Shown: one piece after another, positions 21,754-34,791 of the stretch
Numbering within the stretch: position 1 is the stretch's first letter
Layout: each line of letters opens with the position of its first letter
Assembly (NCBI RefSeq): GCF_041296385.1
Contig: NW_027183510.1
Location: 248,001 to 312,000 of the forward strand
DNA: 64,000 nt
Origin: Aphelocoma coerulescens
Taxonomy: Eukaryota > Chordata > Aves > Passeriformes > Corvidae
Direction of reading: 5' to 3'
Notes under the pieces: model-generated
The model's database searches: none
Seen by the model: the letters and a program-made list of their open reading frames with translations, nothing else
What the model was told of the DNA's origin: nothing
Position numbers and translations under genes: made by a program

Positions 21754-23925
21754 AGCTGGGATAATTTGAGAGTCCTTCCGTGTTTCGGTGGGGTCTCCTG
21801 AAACATCCATAGACAGCGAGGCCCGTGCAAAGAAACAGGGAGCGATTCTTGAGAGAAGTTTCAGAGCTCTTTCTTCTCCAGCCACATGGGCGGGGCACTG
21901 CCAAAGAACTGAGCAATCACGGCACAACCAGGGCCCTCCTCACACAGGGCAACACAAAATAAGCAGTGCTGAACAGGATTAGGGCACATGTGAGCAGGGA
22001 GCAGGGAGACCCCGTGCCCAGGCCATGCCTCTACCCCAGGGTCCCCTCTCCCATGACCTCATGGCAGGGGGGAGGAACCCCAACACTTCCGTAGGTGTAG
22101 TCTCTCTCCTCCTCCTTGCAGCTGGCTCATGGGCCCACATTCAGGGCCCCCACCTCGGGAGAAAATTCTCCCAATGTGGTCTGATGTTGAAAGAGTCAAG
22201 AAGAGAAGAAGGGAAAAAAAACCCCCGAAGTCCCAGGAAAACAAAGTTCAACTCTCCATCTCCTCCCAGAGAAAAGGAGCTGAAAACTGGCAAAAAAGAA
22301 ACAAAGTTGCTTCCTCTGCTCTTGCTGCAAGCAGGATGCAGAGGAGTGTGTATGTGTGTCCTTGAAAAAACGCTCTGAGAAGTTTGTCCGGTTTTTTTCC
22401 TCTCCCCCCTCTCAGGCTCAGTTGAAAGGCACAGAAACGCACAAAGTTCACTTCTGGGCATAGAGCAGCAATAGGGGATACACACGATAAAGTCACCCCA
22501 AGACACAGGGACAGAGAATTCAGTGGAAAGACTCCAAGAATTCTGCTCCCAGAGATCATTCCTGCTCACACTGACCCTTGTAGAAAGGGGACATCGTTCC
22601 AGGCAGCCTGTACTGAGCATGTGGCTCCTGAGTGGGGTTTGTTGTTTAGGAAACCTGCTCCGGCTTTTCCATTCTTTCCTTCCAAACAGGAAAACTTCTC
22701 CTGGGGCTGTGTGCAGGCAGAGCCCTGAGGAGAGCAGGTGGCACATGGTGCGCTGGGCTGGGACAGCCAGCTGCAGAGCTCAAGGGAAGAAGCCCAAAGT
22801 GTCACAATGGCTCCTTGCCTTCCCATGCAACACCTGGGTCACAATGGTCTCCTTGATTCCATGAGGCCCCACTGTGTCACAATGGCTCCTTGGTTCCATC
22901 AGGTTCCGCAGTGTCACCATGGTCTCCTTTGATCCGCATTGTCATCATGGACAATTGGTTCCATGAGGCCCCGCAGTGTCACAATGGTCCCTTGGTTCCA
23001 TAGCTTTTACGTTGTAACAATGGACTCCTTGCTTCTATGAGCTAGCCTGCTTTTTGCAGAGGTGTCTTTGGTTCCCACAAGGCCCCGCTGTGTCTCAGTG
23101 CACCCTGGCTTCCATGTGGATCTGGAGTATCACAAAGGCTCCTTGGTTCCACCAGGTCCTGCTGTGTCACAATGGGTCCTGTGGTCCCTGAGGCCCTCCA
23201 AAGTCATTGTGGAGGCTTGCTTCCATGAGGTTCCATTATGTGCCAGTGGTCATCTTGGTTCCAGGAGTTTCCTTAGTGTCACAATGCTCTCCATGCTTCC
23301 ATTAGGCCCTGCTTTGCCACAATGGTCCCCTTGTTTCCATGAGGCCCCGCTGTGTCACAATGGACCTATGGTTCCATGATGTTGCGTGGTGTCACCGTGC
23401 TCTTCTTGAATCCGCCGTGTAACCATGGACCATTGGTTCCATGCAGCCGTGTCACAATGGGCTCCTTGATTCCATGATTCCCCACGGTGTCACAATGGAG
23501 CCTTGTTTCTAGGAGGTTCTGTACTGTCACAATTGCCTCCTTGATGCCATCAGCCCCTGCAGTGTCACAATGGCTCCTTGGTTCCATGAGGAACACAATA
23601 GCTTGGCATAAGCATTGAGCAACAGCTGCTGAACACACCTGGCAACATCTGCTTGCATCAAAAGAGTGCTTCAAGCTGACAATGGCACCAGCAGCTTCCA
23701 TCTGCAACAGAGACCCAGGAAAGGACAGGCTGTGCCGGTTTGGACAAATGTGGAGGAAAATATCCTCTGATAGAAGGCAGGTTACACCCAGCCCTCCCCC
23801 ACCAGGTTTTTGGAAGAAAGAACTTTCCTGGGAAGAAAGTGAAAGAGATAAAAACTATTTTTTTAACAAACACACAGGAAAAGGATAGCAATGCTAAATA
23901 TTAAAAGCTCTCGCTGTGCAGAGAA
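21754..23925 (+). repeat. Satellite unit 11, type B (2,172 bp)
   Basis: The minisatellite lies at 22801-23591. It is type B except for AAGTTTCAG near 21857, where other B units have AAGTTGCAG. CCGCCGTGTAACC near 23412 is a change common in units 14-24 but absent from other type B units. Both suggest patches of conversion from the mixed zone. Confidence 0.97.
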
Positions 23926-26101
23926 AGCTGGGATAATTTGAGAGTCCTTCCGTGTTTCGGTGGGGTCTCCTGAAACATCCATAGACAGCGAGGCCCGTGC
24001 AAAGAAACAGGGAGCCATTCTTGAGAGAAGTTGCAGAGCTCTTTCTTCTCCAGCCACATGGGCGGGGCACTGCCAAAGAACTGAGCAATCACGGCACAAC
24101 CAGGGCCCTCCTGGCACAGGGCAACACAAAATAAGCAGTGCTGAACAGGATTAGGGCACATGTGAGCAGGGAGCAGGGAGACCCCGTGCCCAGGCCATGC
24201 CTCTACCCCAGGGTCCCCTCTCCCATGACCTCATGGCAGGGGGGAGGAACCCCAACACTTCCGTAGGTGTAGTCTCTCTCCTCCTCCTTGCAGCTGGCTC
24301 ATGGGCCCACATTCAGGGCCCCCACCTCGGGAGAAAATTCTCCCAATGTGCTCTGATGTTGAAAGAGTCAAGAAGAGAAGAAGGGGAAAAAACCCCCAAA
24401 GTCCCAGGAAAACAAAGTTCAACTCTCCATCTCCCCCCAGAGAAAAGGAGCTGAAAACTGGCTAAAAAGAAACAAAGTTGCTTCCTCTGCTCTTGCTGCA
24501 AGCAGGATGCAGAGGAGTGTGTATGTGTGTCCTTGAACAAACACTCTGAGAAGTTTGTCCGGTTTTTTTTCCTCTCCCCCCTCTCAGGCTCAGTTGAAAG
24601 GCACAGAAATGCACAAAGTTCACTTCTGGGCATAGAGCAGCAATAGGGGATACACACAATAAAGTCACCCCAAGACACAGGGACAGAGAATTCAGTGGAA
24701 AGACTCCGAGAATTCTGCTCCCAGAGATCATTCATTCCTGCTCACACTGACCCTTGTAGAAAGGGGACATCGTTCCAGGCAGCCTGTACTGAGCATGTGG
24801 CTCCTGAGTGGGGTTTGTTGTTTAGGAAACCTGCTCCGGCTTTTCCATTCTTTCCTTCCAAACAGGAAAACTTCTCCTGGGGCTGTGTGCAGGCAGAGCC
24901 CTGAGGAGAGCAGGTGGCACATGGTGCGCTGGGCTGGGACAGCCAGCTGCAGAGCTCAAGGGAAGAAGCCCAAAGTGTCACAATGGCTCCTTGCCTTCCC
25001 ATGCAACACCTGGGTCACAATGGTCTCCTTGATTCCATGAGGCCCCACTGTGTCACAATGGCTCCTTGGTTCCATCAGGTTCCGCAGTGTCACCATGGTC
25101 TCCTTTGATCCGCATTGTCATCATGGACAATTGGTTCCATGAGGCCCCGCAGTGTCACAATGGTCCCTTGGTTCCATAGCTTTTACGTTGTAACAATGGA
25201 CTCCTTGCTTCTATGAGCTAGCCTGCTTTTTGCAGAGGTGTCTTTGGTTCCCACAAGGCCCCACTGTGTCTCAGTGCACCCTGGCTTCCATGTGGATGTG
25301 GAGTATCACAAAGGCTCCTTGGTTCCACCAGGTCCTGCTGTGTCACAATGGGTCCTGTGGTCCCTGAGGCCCTCCAAAGTCATTGTGGAGGCTTGCTTCC
25401 ATGAGGTTCCATTATGTGCCAGTGGTCATCTTGGTTCCAGGAGTTTCCTTAGTGTCACAATGCTCTCCATGCTTCCATTAGGCCCTGCTTTGCCACAATG
25501 GTCCCCTTGTTTCCATGAGGCCCCGCTGTGTCACAATGGACCTATGGTTCCATGATGTTGCGTGGTGTCACCGTGCTCTTCTTGAATCCGCAGTGTAACC
25601 ATGGACCATTGGTTCCATGCAGCCGTGTCACAATGGGCTCCTTGATTCCATGATTCCCCACGGTGTCACAATGGAGCCTTGTTTCTAGGAGGTTCTGTAC
25701 TGTCACAATTGCCTCCTTGATGCCATCAGCCCCTGCAGTGTCACAATGGCTCCTTGGTTCCATGAGGAACACAATAGCTTGGCATAAGCATTGAGCAACA
25801 GCTGCTGAACACACCTGGCAACATCTGCTTGCATCAAAAGAGGGCTTCAAGCTGACAATGGCACCAGCAGCTTCCATCTGCAACAGAGACCCAGGAAAGG
25901 ACAGGCTGTGCCAGTTTGGACAAATGTGGAGGAAAATATCCTCTGATGGAAGGCAGGTTACACCCAGCCCTCCCCCACCAGGTTTTTGGAAAAAAGAACT
26001 TTCCTGGGAAGAAAGTGAAAGAGATAAAAACTATTTTTTTAACAAACACACAGGAAAAGGATAGCAATGCTAAATATTAAAAGCTCTCGCTGTGCAGAGA
26101 A
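23926..26101 (+). repeat. Satellite unit 12, type A (2,176 bp)
   Basis: The minisatellite lies at 24977-25767. CTCCTGGCACAGG near 24110 is otherwise found only in units 23, 25, 26 and 29. CCCCACTGTGTCTC near 25259 is private. GGGCTTCAAG near 25843 and GATGGAAGG near 25944 are shared with unit 8. Confidence 0.97.
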
Positions 26102-28273
26102 AGCTGGGATAATTTGAGAGTCCTTCCGTGTTTCGGTGGGGTCTCCTGAAACATCCATAGACAGCGAGGCCCGTGCAAAGAAACAGGGAGCGATTCTTGA
26201 GAGAAGTTGCAGAGCTCTTTCTTCTCCAGCCACATGGGCGGGGCACTGCCAAAGAACTGAGCAATCACGGCACAACCAGGGCCCTCCTCACACAGGGCAA
26301 CACAAAATAAGCAGTGCTGAACAGGATTAGGGCACATGTGAGCAGGGAGCAGGGAGACCCCGTGCCCAGGCCATGCCTCTACCCCAGGGTCCCCTCTCCC
26401 ATGACCTCATGGCAGGGGGGAGGAACCCCAACACTTCCGTAGGTGTAGTCTCTCTCCTCCTCCTTGCAGCTGGCTCATGGGCCCACATTCAGGGCCCCCA
26501 CCTCGGGAGAAAATTCTCCCAATGTGGTCTGATGTTGAAAGAGTCAAGAAGAGAAGAAGGGAAAAAAAACCCCCAAAGTCCCAGGAAAACAAATTTCAAC
26601 TCTCCATCTCCTCCCAGAGAAAAGGAGCTGAAAACTGGCAAAAAAGAAACAAAGTTGCTTCCTCTGCTCTTGCTGCAAGCAGGATGCAGAGGAGTGTGTA
26701 TGTGTGTCCTTGAAAAAACGCTCTGAGAAGTTTGTCCGGTTTTTTTCCTCTCCCCCCTCTCAGGCTCAGTTGAAAGGCACAGAAACGCACAAAGTTCACT
26801 TCTGGGCATAGAGCAGCAATAGGGGATACACACGATAAAGTCACCCCAAGACACAGGGACAGAGAATTCAGTGGAAAGACTCCAAGAATTCTGCTCCCAG
26901 AGATCATTCCTGCTCACACTGACCCTTGTAGAAAGGGGACATCGTTCCAGGCAGCCTGTACTGAGCATGTGGCTCCTGAGTGGGGTTTGTTGTTTAGGAA
27001 ACCTGCTCCGGCTTTTCCATTCTTTCCTTCCAAACAGGAAAACTTCTCCTGGGGCTGTGTGCAGGCAGAGCCCTGAGGAGAGCAGGTGGCACATGGTGCG
27101 CTGGGCTGGGACAGCCAGCTGCAGAGCTCAAGGGAAGAAGCCCAAAGTGTCACAATGGCTCCTTGCCTTCCCATGCAACACCTGGGTCACAATGGTCTCC
27201 TTGATTCCATGAGGCCCCACTGTGTCACAATGGCTCCTTGGTTCCATCAGGTTCCGCAGTGTCACCATGGTCTCCTTTGATCCGCATTGTCATCATGGAC
27301 AATTGGTTCCATGAGGCCCCGCAGTGTCACAATGGTCCCTTGGTTCCATAGCTTTTACGTTGTAACAATGGACTCCTTGCTTCTATGAGCTAGCCTGCTT
27401 TTTGCAGAGGTGTCTTTGGTTCCCACAAGGCCCCGCTGTGTCTCAGTGCACCCTGGCTTCCATGTGGATCTGGAGTATCACAAAGGCTCCTTGGTTCCAC
27501 CAGGTCCTGCTGTGTCACAATGGGTCCTGTGGTCCCTGAGGCCCTCCAAAGTCATTGTGGAGGCTTGCTTCCATGAGGTTCCATTATGTGCCAGTGGTCA
27601 TCTTGGTTCCAGGAGTTTCCTTAGTGTCACAATGCTCTCCATGCTTCCATTAGGCCCTGCTTTGCCACAATGGTCCCCTTGTTTCCATGAGGCCCCGCTG
27701 TGTCACAATGGACCTATGGTTCCATGATGTTGCGTGGTGTCACCGTGCTCTTCTTGAATCCGCAGTGTAACCATGGACCATTGGTTCCATGCAGCCGTGT
27801 CACAATGGGCTCCTTGATTCCATGATTCCCCACGGTGTCACAATGGAGCCTTGTTTCTAGGAGGTTCTGTACTGTCACAATTGCCTCCTTGATGCCATCA
27901 GCCCCTGCAGTGTCACAATGGCTCCTTGGTTCCATGAGGAACACAATAGCTTGGCATAAGCATTGAGCAACAGCTGCTGAACACACCTGGCAACATCTGC
28001 TTGCATCAAAAGAGTGCTTCGAGCTGACAATGGCACCAGCAGCTTCCATCTGCAACAGAGACCCAGGAAAGGACAGGCTGTGCCGGTTTGGACAAATGTG
28101 GAGGAAAATATCCTCTGATAGAAGGCAGGTTACACCCAGCCCTCCCCCACCAGGTTTTTGGAAGAAAGAACTTTCCTGGGAAGAAAGTGAAAGAGATAAA
28201 AACTATTTTTTTAACAAACACACAGGAAAAGGATAGCAATGCTAAATATTAAAAGCTCTCGCTGTGCAGAGAA
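26102..28273 (+). repeat. Satellite unit 13, type B (2,172 bp)
   Basis: This is the last unit of the strict A/B alternation; the minisatellite lies at 27149-27939. ACAAATTTCAAC near 26590 links it to unit 9, while TGTGGTCTG links it to units 5, 7 and 11. CTTCGAGCTG near 28018 is private. Confidence 0.97.
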
Positions 28274-30443
28274 AGCTGGGATAATTTGAGAGTCCTTCCG
28301 TGTTTCGGTGGGGTCTCCTGAAACATCCATAGACAGCGAGGCCCGTGCAAAGAAACAGGGAGCGATTCTTGAGAGAAGTTGCAGAGCTCTTTCTTCTCCA
28401 GCCACATGGGCGGGGCACTGCCAAAGAACTGAGCAATCACAGCACAACCAGGGCCCTCCTCGCACAGGGCAACACAAAATAAGCAGTGCTGAACAGGATT
28501 AGGGCACATGTGAGCAGGGAGCAGGGAGACCCCGTGCCCAGGCCATGCCTCTACCCCAGGGTCCCCTCTCCCATGACCTCATGGCAGGGGGGAGGAACCC
28601 CAACACTTCCGTAGGTGTAGTCTCTCTCCTCCTCCTTGCAGCTGGCTCATGGGCCCACATTCAGGGCCCCCACCTCGGGAGAAAATTCTCCCAATGTGCT
28701 CTGATGTTGAAAGAGTCAAGAAGAGAAGGGGAAAAAACCCCCAAAGTCCCAGGAAAACAAAGTTCAACTCTCCATCTCCCCCCAGAGAAAAGGAGCTGAA
28801 AACTGGCTAAAAAGAAACAAAGTTGCTTCCTCTGCTCTTGCTGCAAGCAGGATGCAGAGGAGTGTGTATGTGTGTCCTTGAACAAACGCTCTGAGAAGTT
28901 TGTCTGGCTTTTTTTTCCTCTCCCCCCTCTCAGGCTCAGTTGAAAGGCACAGAAATGCACAAAGTTCACTTCTGGGCATAGAGCAGCAATAGGGGATACA
29001 CACGATAAAGTCACCCCAAGACACAGGGACAGAGAATTCAGTGGAAAGACTCCGAGAATTCTGCTCCCAGAGATCATTCCTGCTCACACTGACCCTTGTA
29101 GAAAGGGGACATCGTTCCAGGCAGCCTGTACTGAGCATGTGGCTCCTGAGTGGGGTTTGTTGTTTAGGAAACCTGCTCCGGCTTTTCCATTCTTTCCTTG
29201 CAAACAGGAAAACTTCTCCTGGGGCTGTGTGCAGGCAGAGCCCTGAGGAGAGCAGGTGGCACATGGTGCGCTGGGCTGGGACAGCCAGCTGCAGAGCTCA
29301 AGGGAAGAAGCCCAAAGTGTCACAATGGCTCCTTGCCTTCACATGCAACACCTGGGTCACAATGGTCTCCTTGATTCCATGAGGCCCCACTGTGTCACAA
29401 TGGCTCCTTGGTTCCATCAGGTTCCGCAGTGTCACCATGGTCTCCTTTGATCCGCACTGTCATCATGGACAATTGGTTCCATGAGGCCCCGCAGTGTCAC
29501 AATGGTCCCTTGGTTCCATAGCTTTTACGTTGTAACAATGGACTCCTTGCTTCTATGAGCTAGCCTGCTTTTTGCAGAGGTGTCTTTGGTTCCCACAAGG
29601 CCCCGCTGTGTCTCAGTGCACCCTGGCTTCCATGTGGATCTGGAGTATCACAAAGGCTCCTTGGTTCCACCAGGTCCTGCTGTGTCACAATGGGTCCTGT
29701 GGTCCCTGAGGCCCTCCAAAGTCATTGTGGAGGCTTGCTTCCATGAGGTTCCATTATGTGCCAGTGGTCATCTTGGTTCCAGGAGTTTCCTTAGTGTCAC
29801 AATGCTCTCCATGCTTCCATTAGGCCCTGCTTTGCCACAATGGTCCCCTTGTTTCCATGAGGGCCCGCTGTGTCACAATGGACCTATGGTTCCATGATGT
29901 TGCGTGGTGTCACCGTGCTCTTCTTGAATCCGCCGTGTAACCATGGACCATTGGTTCCATGCAGCCGTGTCACAATGGGCTCCTTGATTCCATGATTCCC
30001 CACGGTGTCACAATGGAGCCTTGTTTCTAGGAGGTTCTGTACTGTCACAATTGCCTCCTTGATGCCATCAGCCCCTGCAGTGTCACAATGGCTCCTTGGT
30101 TCCATGAGGAACACAATAGCTTGGCATAAGCATTGAGCAACAGCTGCTGAACACACCTGGCAACATCTGCTTGCATCAAAAGAGTGCTTCAAGCTGACAA
30201 TGGCACCAGCAGCTTCCATCTGCAACAGAGACCCAGGAAAGGACAGGCTGTGCCGGTTTGGACAAATGTGGAGGAAAATATCCTCTGATAGAAGGCAGGT
30301 TACACCCAGCCCTCCCCCACCAGGTTTTTGGAAAAAAGAACTTTCCTGGGAAGAAAGTGAAAGAGATAAAAACTATTTTTTTAACAAACACACAGGAAAA
30401 GGATAGCAATGCTAAATATTAAAAGCTCTCGCTGTGCAGAGAA
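28274..30443 (+). repeat. Satellite unit 14, mixed type (2,170 bp, shortest)
   Basis: The minisatellite lies at 29319-30109. The unit combines the short purine tract of unit 1 with the type B 4-bp deletion (CATTCCTG near 29078), which makes it the shortest full copy. CCTTGCAAACAGG near 29197 is shared with units 15 and 25. GAGGGCCCGCTG near 29860 is private. It has GTCTGGC before the T-run, first seen here. Confidence 0.97.
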
Positions 30444-32619
30444 AGCTGGGATAATTTGAGAGTCCTTCCGTGTTTCGGTGGGGTCTCCTGAAACATCCAT
30501 AGACAGCGAGGCCCGTGCAAAGAAACAGGGAGCCATTCTTGAGAGAAGTTGCAGAGCTCTTTCTTCTCCAGCCACATGGGCGGGGCACTGCCAAAGAACT
30601 GAGCAATCACAGCACAACCAGGGCCCTCCTCGCACAGGGCAACACAAAATAAGCAGTGCTGAACAGGATTAGGGCACATGTGAGCAGGGAGCAGGGAGAC
30701 CCCGTGCCCAGGCCATGCCTCTACCCCAGGGTCCCCTCTCCCATGACCTCATGGCAGGGGGGAGGAACCCCAACACTTCCGTAGGTGTAGTCTCTCTCCT
30801 CCTCCTTGCAGCTGGCTCATGGGCCCACATTCAGGGCCCCCACCTCGGGAGAAAATTCTCCCAATGTGCTCTGATGTTGAAAGAGTCAAGAAGAGAAGAA
30901 GGGGAAAAAACCCCCAAAGTCCCAGGAAAACAAAGTTCAACTCTCCATCTCCCCCCAGAGAAAAGGAGCTGAAAACTGGCTAAAAAGAAACAAAGTTGCT
31001 TCCTCTGCTCTTGCTGCAAGCAGGATGCAGAGGAGTGTGTATGTGTGTCCTTGAACAAACACTCTGAGAAGTTTGTCCGGTTTTTTTTCCTCTCCCCCCT
31101 CTCAGGCTCAGTTGAAAGGCACAGAAATGCACAAAGTTCACTTCTGGGCATAGAGCAGCAATAGGGGATACACACAATAAAGTCACCCCAAGACACAGGG
31201 ACAGAGAATTCAGTGGAAAGACTCCGAGAATTCTGCTCCCAGAGATCATTCATTCCTGCTCACACTGACCCTTGTAGAAAGGGGACATCGTTCCAGGCAG
31301 CCTGTACTGAGCATGTGGCTCCTGAGTGGGGTTTGTTGTTTAGGAAACCTGCTCCGGCTTTTCCATTCTTTCCTTGCAAACAGGAAAACTTCTCCTGGGG
31401 CTGTGTGCAGGCAGAGCCCTGAGGAGAGCAGGTGGCACATGGTGCGCTGGGCTGGGACAGCCAGCTGCAGAGCTCAAGGGAAGAAGCCCAAAGTGTCACA
31501 ATGGCTCCTTGCCTTCACATGCAACACCTGGGTCACAATGGTCTCCTTGATTCCATGAGGCCCCACTGTGTCACAATGGCTCCTTGGTTCCATCAGGTTC
31601 CGCAGTGTCACCATGGTCTCCTTTGATCCGCACTGTCATCATGGACAATTGGTTCCATGAGGCCCCGCAGTGTCACAATGGTCCCTTGGTTCCATAGCTT
31701 TTACGTTGTAACAATGGACTCCTTGCTTCTATGAGCTAGCCTGCTTTTTGCAGAGGTGTCTTTGGTTCCCACAAGGCCCCGCTGTGTCTCAGTGCACCCT
31801 GGCTTCCATGTGGATCTGGAGTATCACAAAGGCTCCTTGGTTCCACCAGGTCCTGCTGTGTCACAATGGGTCCTGTGGTCCCTGAGGCCCTCCAAAGTCA
31901 TTGTGGAGGCTTGCTTCCATGAGGTTCCATTATGTGCCAGTGGTCATCTTGGTTCCAGGAGTTTCCTTAGTGTCACAATGCTCTCCATGCTTCCATTAGG
32001 CCCTGCTTTGCCACAATGGTCCCCTTGTTTCCATGAGGCCCCGCTGTGTCACAATGGACCTATGGTTCCATGATGTTGCGTGGTGTCACCGTGCTCTTCT
32101 TGAATCCGCCGTGTAACCATGGACCATTGGTTCCATGCAGCCGTGTCACAATGGGCTCCTTGATTCCATGATTCCCCACGGTGTCACAATGGAGCCTTGT
32201 TTCTAGGAGGTTCTGTACTGTCACAATTGCCTCCTTGATGCCATCAGCCCCTGCAGTGTCACAATGGCTCCTTGGTTCCATGAGGAACACAATAGCTTGG
32301 CATAAGCATTGAGCAACAGCTGCTGAACACACCTGGCAACATCTGCTTGCATCAAAAGAGTGCTTCAAGCTGACAATGGCACCAGCAGCTTCCATCTGCA
32401 ACAGAGACCCAGGAAAGGACAGGCTGTGCCGGTTTGGACAAATGTGGAGGAAAATATCCTCTGATAGAAGGCAGGTTACACCCAGCCCTCCCCCACCAGG
32501 TTTTTGGAAAAAAGAACTTTCCTGGGAAGAAAGTGAAAGAGATAAAAACTATTTTTTTAACAAACACACAGGAAAAGGATAGCAATGCTAAATATTAAAA
32601 GCTCTCGCTGTGCAGAGAA
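30444..32619 (+). repeat. Satellite unit 15, A-like (2,176 bp)
   Basis: The minisatellite lies at 31495-32285. The first part is type A (GAGCCATTC, ACAAACACTC, AATAAA near 31175). From CCTTGCAAACAGG near 31373 onward it follows unit 14: CTTCACATGC, GCACTGTC, GTGGATCTGG and CCGCCGTGTAACC. The switch lies between about 31180 and 31370. Confidence 0.97.
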
Positions 32620-34791
32620 AGCTGGGATAATTTGAGAGTCCTTCCGTGTTTCGGTGGGGTCTCCTGAAACATCCATAGACAGCGAGGCCCGTGCAAAGAA
32701 ACAGGGAGCGATTCTTGAGAGAAGTTGCAGAGCTCTTTCTTCTCCAGCCACATGGGCGGGGCACTGCCAAAGAACTGAGCAATCACAGCACAACCAGGGC
32801 CCTCCTCGCACAGGGCAACACAAAATAAGCAGTGCTGAACAGGATTAGGGCACATGTGAGCAGGGAGCAGGGAGACCCCGTGCCCAGGCCATGCCTCTAC
32901 CCCAGGGTCCCCTCTCCCATGACCTCATGGCAGGGGGGAGGAACCCCAACACTTCCGTAGGTGTAGTCTCTCTCCTCCTCCTTGCAGCTGGCTCATGGGC
33001 CCACATTCAGGGCCCCCACCTCGGGAGAAAATTCTCCCAATGTGCTCTGATGTTGAAAGAGTCAAGAAGAGAAGGGGAAAAAACCCCCAAAGTCCCAGGA
33101 AAACAAAGTTCAACTCTCCATCTCCCCCCAGAGAAAAGGAGCTGAAAACTGGCTAAAAAGAAACAAGGTTGCTTCCTCTGCTCTTGCTGCAAGCAGGATG
33201 CAGAGGAGTGTGTATGTGTGTCCTTGAACAAACGCTCTGAGAAGTTTGTCCGGTTTTTTTTCCTCTCCCCCCTCTCAGGCTCAGTTGAAAGGCACAGAAA
33301 TGCACAAAGTTCACTTCTGGGCATAGAGCAGCAATAGGGGATACACACAATAAAGTCACCCCAAGACACAGGGACAGAGAATTCAGTGGAAAGACTCCGA
33401 GAATTCTGCTCCCAGAGATCATTCATTCCTGCTCACACTGACCCTTGTAGAAAGGGGACATCGTTCCAGGCAGCCTGTACTGAGCATGTGGCTCCTGAGT
33501 GGGGTTTGTTGTTTAGGAAACCTGCTCCGGCTTTTCCATTCTTTCCTTCCAAACAGGAAAACTTCTCCTGGGGCTGTGTGCAGGCAGAGCCCTGAGGAGA
33601 GCAGGTGGCACATGGTGCGCTGGGCTGGGACAGCCAGCTGCAGAGCTCAAGGGAAGAAGCCCAAAGTGTCACAATGGCTCCTTGCCTTCCCATGCAACAC
33701 CTGGGTCACAATGGTCTCCTTGATTCCATGAGGCCCCACTGTGTCACAATGGCTCCTTGGTTCCATCAGGTTCCGCAGTGTCACCATGGTCTCCTTTGAT
33801 CCGCACTGTCATCATGGACAATTGGTTCCATGAGGCCCCGCAGTGTCACAATGGTCCCTTGCTTCCATAGCTTTTACGTTGTAACAATGGACTCCTTGCT
33901 TCTATGAGCTAGCCTGCTTTTTGCAGAGGTGTCTTTGGTTCCCACAAGGCCCCGCTGTGTCTCAGTGCACCCTGGCTTCCATGTGGATCTGGAGTATCAC
34001 AAAGGCTCCTTGGTTCCACCAGGTCCTGCTGTGTCACAATGGGTCCTGTGGTCCCTGAGGCCCTCCAAAGTCATTGTGGAGGCTTGCTTCCATGAGGTTC
34101 CATTATGTGCCAGTGGTCATCTTGGTTCCAGGAGTTTCCTTAGTGTCACAATGCTCTCCATGCTTCCATTAGGCCCTGCTTTGCCACAATGGTCCCCTTG
34201 TTTCCATGAGGCCCCGCTGTGTCACAATGGACCTATGGTTCCATGATGTTGCGTGGTGTCACCGTGCTCTTCTTGAATCCGCCGTGTAACCATGGACCAT
34301 TGGTTCCATGCAGCCGTGTCACAATGGGCTCCTTGATTCCATGATTCCCCACGGTGTCACAATGGAGCCTTGTTTCTAGGAGGTTCTGTACTGTCACAAT
34401 TGCCTCCTTGATGCCATCAGCCCCTGCAGTGTCACAATGGCTCCTTGGTTCCATGAGGAACACAATAGCTTGGCATAAGCATTGAGCAACAGCTGCTGAA
34501 CACACCTGGCAACATCTGCTTGCATCAAAAGAGGGCTTCAAGCTGACAATGGCACCAGCAGCTTCCATCTGCAACAGAGACCCAGGAAAGGACAGGCTGT
34601 GCCGGTTTGGACAAATGTGGAGGAAAATATCCTCTGATAGAAGGCAGGTTACACCCAGCCCTCCCCCACCAGCTTCGGGAAAAAAGAATTTTCCTGGGAA
34701 GAAAGTGAAAGAGATAAAAACTACTTTTTTAACAAACACACAGGAAAAGGATAACAATGCTAAATATTAAAAGCTCTCGCTGTGCAGAGAA
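32620..34791 (+). repeat. Satellite unit 16, mixed type with diverged tail (2,172 bp)
   Basis: The minisatellite lies at 33668-34458. AACAAGGTTGC near 33164 is private. The tail differs from ordinary units over a short stretch: ACCAGCTTCGGG replaces ACCAGGTTTTTGG near 34668, with AGAATTTTCC, ACTACTTTTTT and GGATAACAATG following. Units 22, 24 and 28 share this tail. The next unit opens with AGCCGGG. Confidence 0.97.
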
